Shown piece after piece: positions 60,402 to 64,000 of a DNA stretch of 64,000 nt. The DNA comes from Mycobacterium arosiense ATCC BAA-1401 = DSM 45069 (GTDB taxonomy: Bacteria; Actinomycetota; Actinomycetes; Mycobacteriales; Mycobacteriaceae), in the NCBI RefSeq assembly GCF_002086125.1, contig NZ_MVHG01000003.1:1-64000 (forward strand), written 5' to 3'. The translations under genes were made by a program, and so were the position numbers. The notes beneath the pieces were generated by a model. That model was not told the DNA's origin. It searched no databases and saw nothing but the letters and a program-made list of their open reading frames with translations. Numbering within the stretch: position 1 is the first letter of the stretch; the number at the start of each line of letters is the position of its first letter.

Positions 60402-61370
60402 GTGAGCGAGATTTCGCCGTTGCACCTGGTCCTGGGAGACGAGGAACTGCTGGTCGAGCGGGCGGTAGCCGATGTGCTGCGCTCGGCGCGCAACCGGGCC
60501 GGCGCCGACGACGTTCCGGTGAACCGGATGCGGGCGGGCGACGTCAGCACCTATGAGCTCGCCGAGTTACTGAGTCCATCATTGTTCGCCGACGAGCGCA
60601 TCGTCGTGCTGGAGGCCGCCGGTGAAGCGGGCAAAGACGCTGCCGCCGTGATTGTTTCGGCCGCGCGTGACATGCCGACCGGCGTGGTGCTGGTCGTGGT
60701 GCACTCGGGTGGTGGGCGCGCCAAGGCGCTGGCCACCGAGCTGCAATCCCTTGGCGCCGTGGTGCATTCGTGCGCGCGCATCACCAAACCGAGTGAACGC
60801 GTCGATTTCGTCCGCAAGGAGTTTCGCGGCCTGCGGGTCAAGGCCGATGAGGAGACGGTGACCGCGCTGCTGGATTCGGTCGGTTCCGATCTGCGGGAGT
60901 TGGCCTCTGCCTGCTCCCAATTGGTCGCCGACACCGGCGGGGTGGTCGACGCCGCCGCGGTCCGCCGCTATCACAGCGGCAAGGCCGAGGTGAAGGGCTT
61001 CGACATCGCGGACAAGGCGGTGGCCGGCGACATCGAAGGAGCCGCCGAGGCGTTGCGGTGGGCGATGATGCGCGGCGAGCCGCTGGTGGTGCTCGCGGAT
61101 GCGCTGGCCGAAGCGATTCACACGATCGGCCGGGTCGGCCCGCTGTCGGGGGATCCCTACCGGCTGGCGTCACAGCTCGGGATGCCGCCCTGGCGGGTGC
61201 AGAAGGCCCAGAAGCAGGCCCGGCGTTGGTCGCGTGACTCGGTGGCGGCGGCGATGAAGGTGGTGGCCGCGCTCAATGCGAACGTGAAGGGAGCGGTGGT
61301 GGACGCCGAGTACGCCCTGGAATCCGCGGTCAGGCAGGTCGCCGAGCTAGCCGCCCAGCGCGGGCACTAG
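60402..61370 (+). CDS. holA: DNA polymerase III delta subunit
   Basis: A 322-residue clamp-loader delta subunit that opens the beta clamp. The N-terminal [16 protein letters not shown] corresponds to the LVYGDE-type motif of HolA; the AAA+-like domains and the C-terminal collar helices follow ([22 protein letters not shown]). Two in-frame GTG codons (60396 and 60402) are 6 bp apart; the second is chosen by homology. The open frame upstream overlapping comEC is not real coding sequence. Confidence 0.92.
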   Translation: MSEISPLHLVLGDEELLVERAVADVLRSARNRAGADDVPVNRMRAGDVSTYELAELLSPSLFADERIVVLEAAGEAGKDAAAVIVSAARDMPTGVVLVVVHSGGGRAKALATELQSLGAVVHSCARITKPSERVDFVRKEFRGLRVKADEETVTALLDSVGSDLRELASACSQLVADTGGVVDAAAVRRYHSGKAEVKGFDIADKAVAGDIEGAAEALRWAMMRGEPLVVLADALAEAIHTIGRVGPLSGDPYRLASQLGMPPWRVQKAQKQARRWSRDSVAAAMKVVAALNANVKGAVVDAEYALESAVRQVAELAAQRGH

Positions 61371-61397
61371 AGGGTCGGGCGGCGCCGGCCAAAAGGC

Positions 61398-61658
61398 TCA
61401 GATCTTGTTGAGGGCCTGGGCCAGCGCCGACTTCTTGTTCGCCGCCTGGTTCTTGTGGATCACGCCCTTGCTGGCCGCCTTGTCCAGCTTGCGATTGGTC
61501 GACACCAGCAACTCGGCGGCCTTCTCCTTGTCGCCGGCGTGGGCGGCTTCACGGAACGCGCGGACCGCGGTACGCAGCGACGACTTCACCGACTTGTTGC
61601 GCAGGCGAGCGCGCTCGTTCGTCTTGTTGCGCTTCTGCTGCGACTTGATGTTGGCCAC
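61398..61658 (-). CDS. rpsT: 30S ribosomal protein S20
   Basis: An 86-residue S20 protein, almost all helical and Lys/Arg-rich ([21 protein letters not shown]), binding 16S rRNA. GGAA lies 8 bp before the ATG. It is convergent with holA (27-bp gap) and divergent from the ATP-grasp gene, the arrangement I recall for M. tuberculosis. Confidence 0.97.
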   Translation of the reverse strand: MANIKSQQKRNKTNERARLRNKSVKSSLRTAVRAFREAAHAGDKEKAAELLVSTNRKLDKAASKGVIHKNQAANKKSALAQALNKI

Positions 61659-61802
61659 GCGGGAGTTCCTTCTTCGATTAGACGTTGTGTGGGGCGCCGG
61701 ATATCACCACAGCGACTGCCCAGGTTATCAGTGAGTTACGTTTTCTCCCAAAACGGGAACACGTGGGCTGCCAGAACGTCGATCTGAGGCAGCATCTGAA
61801 CA

Positions 61803-63491
61803 GTGAGTCTTACGAACCAGCTTGACCACACCAAGCGGGGTTTTCGCGCTGCGCGCTCTGAGCGGATCTTCGGCGGATACAACATGTCCTCCGACGCGTA
61901 CGACATGGCGTTCGACGAAATGTTCGATGCCCAGGGCGCCGTCCGCGGACCGTACAAGGGCATCTACGCCGAGCTCGCGCCGTCGGACGCCTCGGAGCTG
62001 AAAGCTCGCGCAGAAGCGCTGTCCCGCGCCTTCCTCGACCAGGGGATCACCTTCTCGCTGTCGGGTCAGGAGCGCCCGTTTCCGCTGGACCTGGTGCCGC
62101 GAGTCATCTCGCCCGCCGAGTGGGCCCGCCTGGAGCGCGGCATCACCCAGCGGGTCAAGGCGCTCGAGATGTACCTCGACGATATCTATGGTGACCAGGA
62201 GATACTGAACGACGGGGTCATCCCGCGCCGCCTGGTCACGTCGTGCGAGCATTTCCATCGCCAGGCGATGGGCATCGCCCCGCCCAACGGCGTGCGGATC
62301 CACGTCGCGGGCATCGACCTGATCCGCGACGACAAGGGCACCTGGCGGGTGCTCGAGGACAACCTGCGGTCACCGTCGGGTGTGTCCTACGTTATGGAGA
62401 ACCGGCGCACCATGGCGCGGGTGTTCCCCAACCTGTTCGCCAGCCACCGGGTGCGCGCGGTCGACGACTACGCCTCGCACCTGCTGCGTGCGCTGCGCAA
62501 CTCCGCGGCCACCAACGAAGCGGACCCGACGGTGGTGGTGCTGACCCCGGGCGTCTACAACTCGGCCTATTTCGAGCATTCGCTGCTGGCCCGCCAGATG
62601 GGCGTCGAGCTGGTCGAGGGCCGCGACTTGTTCTGCCGCGACAACCAGGTCTACATGCGCACCACCGAGGGGGAGCGCCAGGTCGACGTCATTTATCGGC
62701 GCATCGACGACGCCTTCCTGGACCCGCTGCAGTTCCGCGCCGATTCGGTGCTGGGGGTGGCCGGGCTGGTCAACGCCGCCCGCGCCGGCAATGTGTCGAT
62801 CTCCAGCGCGATCGGCAACGGCGTCGGCGACGACAAACTCGTCTACACCTACGTGCCCACGATGATCGAGTACTACCTCGGGGAGAAGCCACTGCTGGCC
62901 AACGTAAAGACGCTGCGCTGCTGGCTCGACGACGAGCGCGCAGAGGTGCTGGACCGCATCGACGAGTTGGTGCTCAAGCCGGTGGAGGGGTCGGGCGGCT
63001 ACGGCATCGTGTTCGGGCCGGAGGCATCGGAGAAAGAGTTGGCCGCCGCCGCCAAGAAGGTGCGCGAGGATCCACGGAGCTGGATCGCGCAGCCGATGAT
63101 GGAGCTGTCGACGGTGCCGACGCAGGTCGGCAACACGCTGGCGCCGCGCTACGTCGACCTGCGGCCGTTCGCGGTCAACGACGGCGACGACGTCTGGGTG
63201 CTGCCCGGCGGGCTGACCCGGGTGGCCCTGGTCGAGGGATCACGGGTGGTCAACTCCAGCCAGGGCGGCGGCTCCAAGGACACCTGGGTGCTGGCCTCGC
63301 GGGCGTCGGCCGGCGACCACGAGCTCGAGGCGGCGGAGGTGGTGCGCTCGTTGCCCACCTCCATGCCGGACCCGATGCTCGACGACGCCCCGCGATTGAC
63401 GTCTCAGCAGGCGCAGCCCACCGAACTGCCCCAGCGCGAGCAGCGCGAGCAACAACAACAGCAAAGGGCGGTGCACGATGTTGGCACGTAA
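61803..63491 (+). CDS. Circularly permuted ATP-grasp protein (Rv2411c-type)
   Basis: A 562-residue protein of the circularly permuted ATP-grasp type 2 family (DUF404/407/403 group). Visible signatures are GIYAELAPSDASELKARAEALSRAF, the nucleotide-binding ENLRSPSGVSYVMENR and the glycine-rich VEGSGGYGIVFGPEA. Such proteins probably form peptide-like amide bonds. They are nearly always encoded with an alpha-E protein and a transglutaminase-like protease, suggesting peptide modification. The C-terminal tail is Gln-rich. The gene overlaps the next by 14 bp. Confidence 0.88.
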   Translation: MSLTNQLDHTKRGFRAARSERIFGGYNMSSDAYDMAFDEMFDAQGAVRGPYKGIYAELAPSDASELKARAEALSRAFLDQGITFSLSGQERPFPLDLVPRVISPAEWARLERGITQRVKALEMYLDDIYGDQEILNDGVIPRRLVTSCEHFHRQAMGIAPPNGVRIHVAGIDLIRDDKGTWRVLEDNLRSPSGVSYVMENRRTMARVFPNLFASHRVRAVDDYASHLLRALRNSAATNEADPTVVVLTPGVYNSAYFEHSLLARQMGVELVEGRDLFCRDNQVYMRTTEGERQVDVIYRRIDDAFLDPLQFRADSVLGVAGLVNAARAGNVSISSAIGNGVGDDKLVYTYVPTMIEYYLGEKPLLANVKTLRCWLDDERAEVLDRIDELVLKPVEGSGGYGIVFGPEASEKELAAAAKKVREDPRSWIAQPMMELSTVPTQVGNTLAPRYVDLRPFAVNDGDDVWVLPGGLTRVALVEGSRVVNSSQGGGSKDTWVLASRASAGDHELEAAEVVRSLPTSMPDPMLDDAPRLTSQQAQPTELPQREQREQQQQQRAVHDVGT

Positions 63492-64000
63492 CGCCGAGGC
63501 GCTTTACTGGATTGGCCGCTACGTCGAACGCGCCGACGACACCGCGCGCATCCTGGACGTGGCGCTGCACCAATTGCTCGAGGACTCCAGCGTCGACCCG
63601 GACCAGGCGTCGCGCCTGCTGCTCCGCGTGCTCGGTATCGATCCGCCGAGTCACGACCTGGACGTGTGGTCGCTGACCGATTTGGTGGCCTACAGCGCCA
63701 ACACCCAGGGCGGCTGCTCGATCGTCGACGCCATCACGTCGGCGCGCGAAAACGCCAAGTCGGCGCGCGAGGTGACCTCCAGTGAGATCTGGGAGTGCCT
63801 CAACACCACCTACCACGCCCTTCCCGAACGCGAGCGTGCCGCCAAACGCCTTGGGCCGCACGACTTTCTGTCGTTCATCGAGCGGCGGGCGGCGATGTTC
63901 GCCGGCCTGGCCGACTCGACGTTGTCCCGCGACGACGGCTACCGGTTCATGGTGCTGGGCCGGGCGATCGAACGGGTCGACATGACGGTGCGGCTCTTGC
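63478..64000 (+). CDS. Alpha-E domain protein (Rv2410c-type), partial at window end
   Basis: The first 174 codons of an alpha-helical alpha-E (DUF403) protein, running off the window. It begins MLARNAEALYWIGRYVERADDTARIL, the family hallmark, with a second repeat-like motif near residue 157 (RFMVLGRAIERVDMTVRLL). It starts inside the end of the ATP-grasp gene, implying co-translation. Function is unknown but linked to the ATP-grasp partner in many bacteria. Confidence 0.9.
   Translation, partial: MLARNAEALYWIGRYVERADDTARILDVALHQLLEDSSVDPDQASRLLLRVLGIDPPSHDLDVWSLTDLVAYSANTQGGCSIVDAITSARENAKSAREVTSSEIWECLNTTYHALPERERAAKRLGPHDFLSFIERRAAMFAGLADSTLSRDDGYRFMVLGRAIERVDMTVRLL

Noticed and set aside
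1..64000. CRISPR arrays, tRNA or rRNA genes
   Set aside because: No regularly spaced repeats and no cloverleaf or rRNA-like segments were recognised on either strand.

Overview
The window is chromosomal DNA of a Mycobacterium, most likely a slow-growing nontuberculous species. It is GC-rich, with many GTG starts and short 4-bp operon overlaps. From memory, its gene order follows the M. tuberculosis H37Rv block Rv2449c to Rv2410c. Species cannot be fixed from the sequence alone. No rRNA, tRNA, CRISPR array, transposase or phage gene was seen.

Layout. (1) 168-13057, plus strand, is a conserved housekeeping block: an Rv2449c-type reductase, valS, folC, a small membrane protein, ndk, rne, rplU, rpmA, obg and proB. 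(2) 13127-16620 is an accessory patch between proB and nadE: a TetR regulator divergent from a cytochrome P450, then a sirtuin and an isochorismatase-like hydrolase. (3) 16678-31266 returns to conserved order: nadE, a small membrane protein, ribokinase, a receptor-type cyclase followed by an MscS channel with a cyclic-nucleotide-like domain, proA, a MoxR/VWA pair, nadD-rsfS-gpgP-octT and degV. The cyclase has a one-base frameshift near its end. (4) 31273-57729 is a roughly 26.5-kb accessory region at the place where H37Rv has eis. It holds an mmpS-mmpL pair, a DapB-like oxidoreductase, a complete trehalose polyphleate (TPP)-type locus (gap-like, fadD23-type FAAL, PE-PPE transesterase, mmpL10, papA3 and a divergent 3674-residue bimodular PKS), and two acyl-CoA dehydrogenases. 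(5) 57920-64000 is conserved again: comEA, comEC, holA, rpsT (minus strand), a circularly permuted ATP-grasp protein and the start of an alpha-E protein.

How the genes work together. The TPP-type locus can be read as a pathway. The FAAL activates a starter acid, the two-module PKS extends it with unbranched malonyl units, PapA3 acylates trehalose, MmpL10 exports the diacyltrehalose, and the secreted PE-PPE enzyme finishes the polyacylated glycolipid at the cell surface. The PKS has one ketoreductase-only module and one fully reducing module, both with malonyl-type AT motifs. That fits a four-carbon repeat alternating a double bond with a saturated unit, as in phleic acids, provided one dehydratase serves both modules. 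gpgP and octT belong to methylglucose lipopolysaccharide precursor synthesis. nadD and nadE give the last two steps to NAD.

The most notable signals are: the TPP locus and its domain logic; a 21-bp dyad between papA3 and pks; the cyclase/MscS pair, in which both the cyclase active site and the nucleotide pocket lack hallmark residues; an octT 3' end that looks rewritten by an inserted palindromic repeat; a TetR operator inside the P450 promoter; and two G-quadruplex motifs at the window edge.
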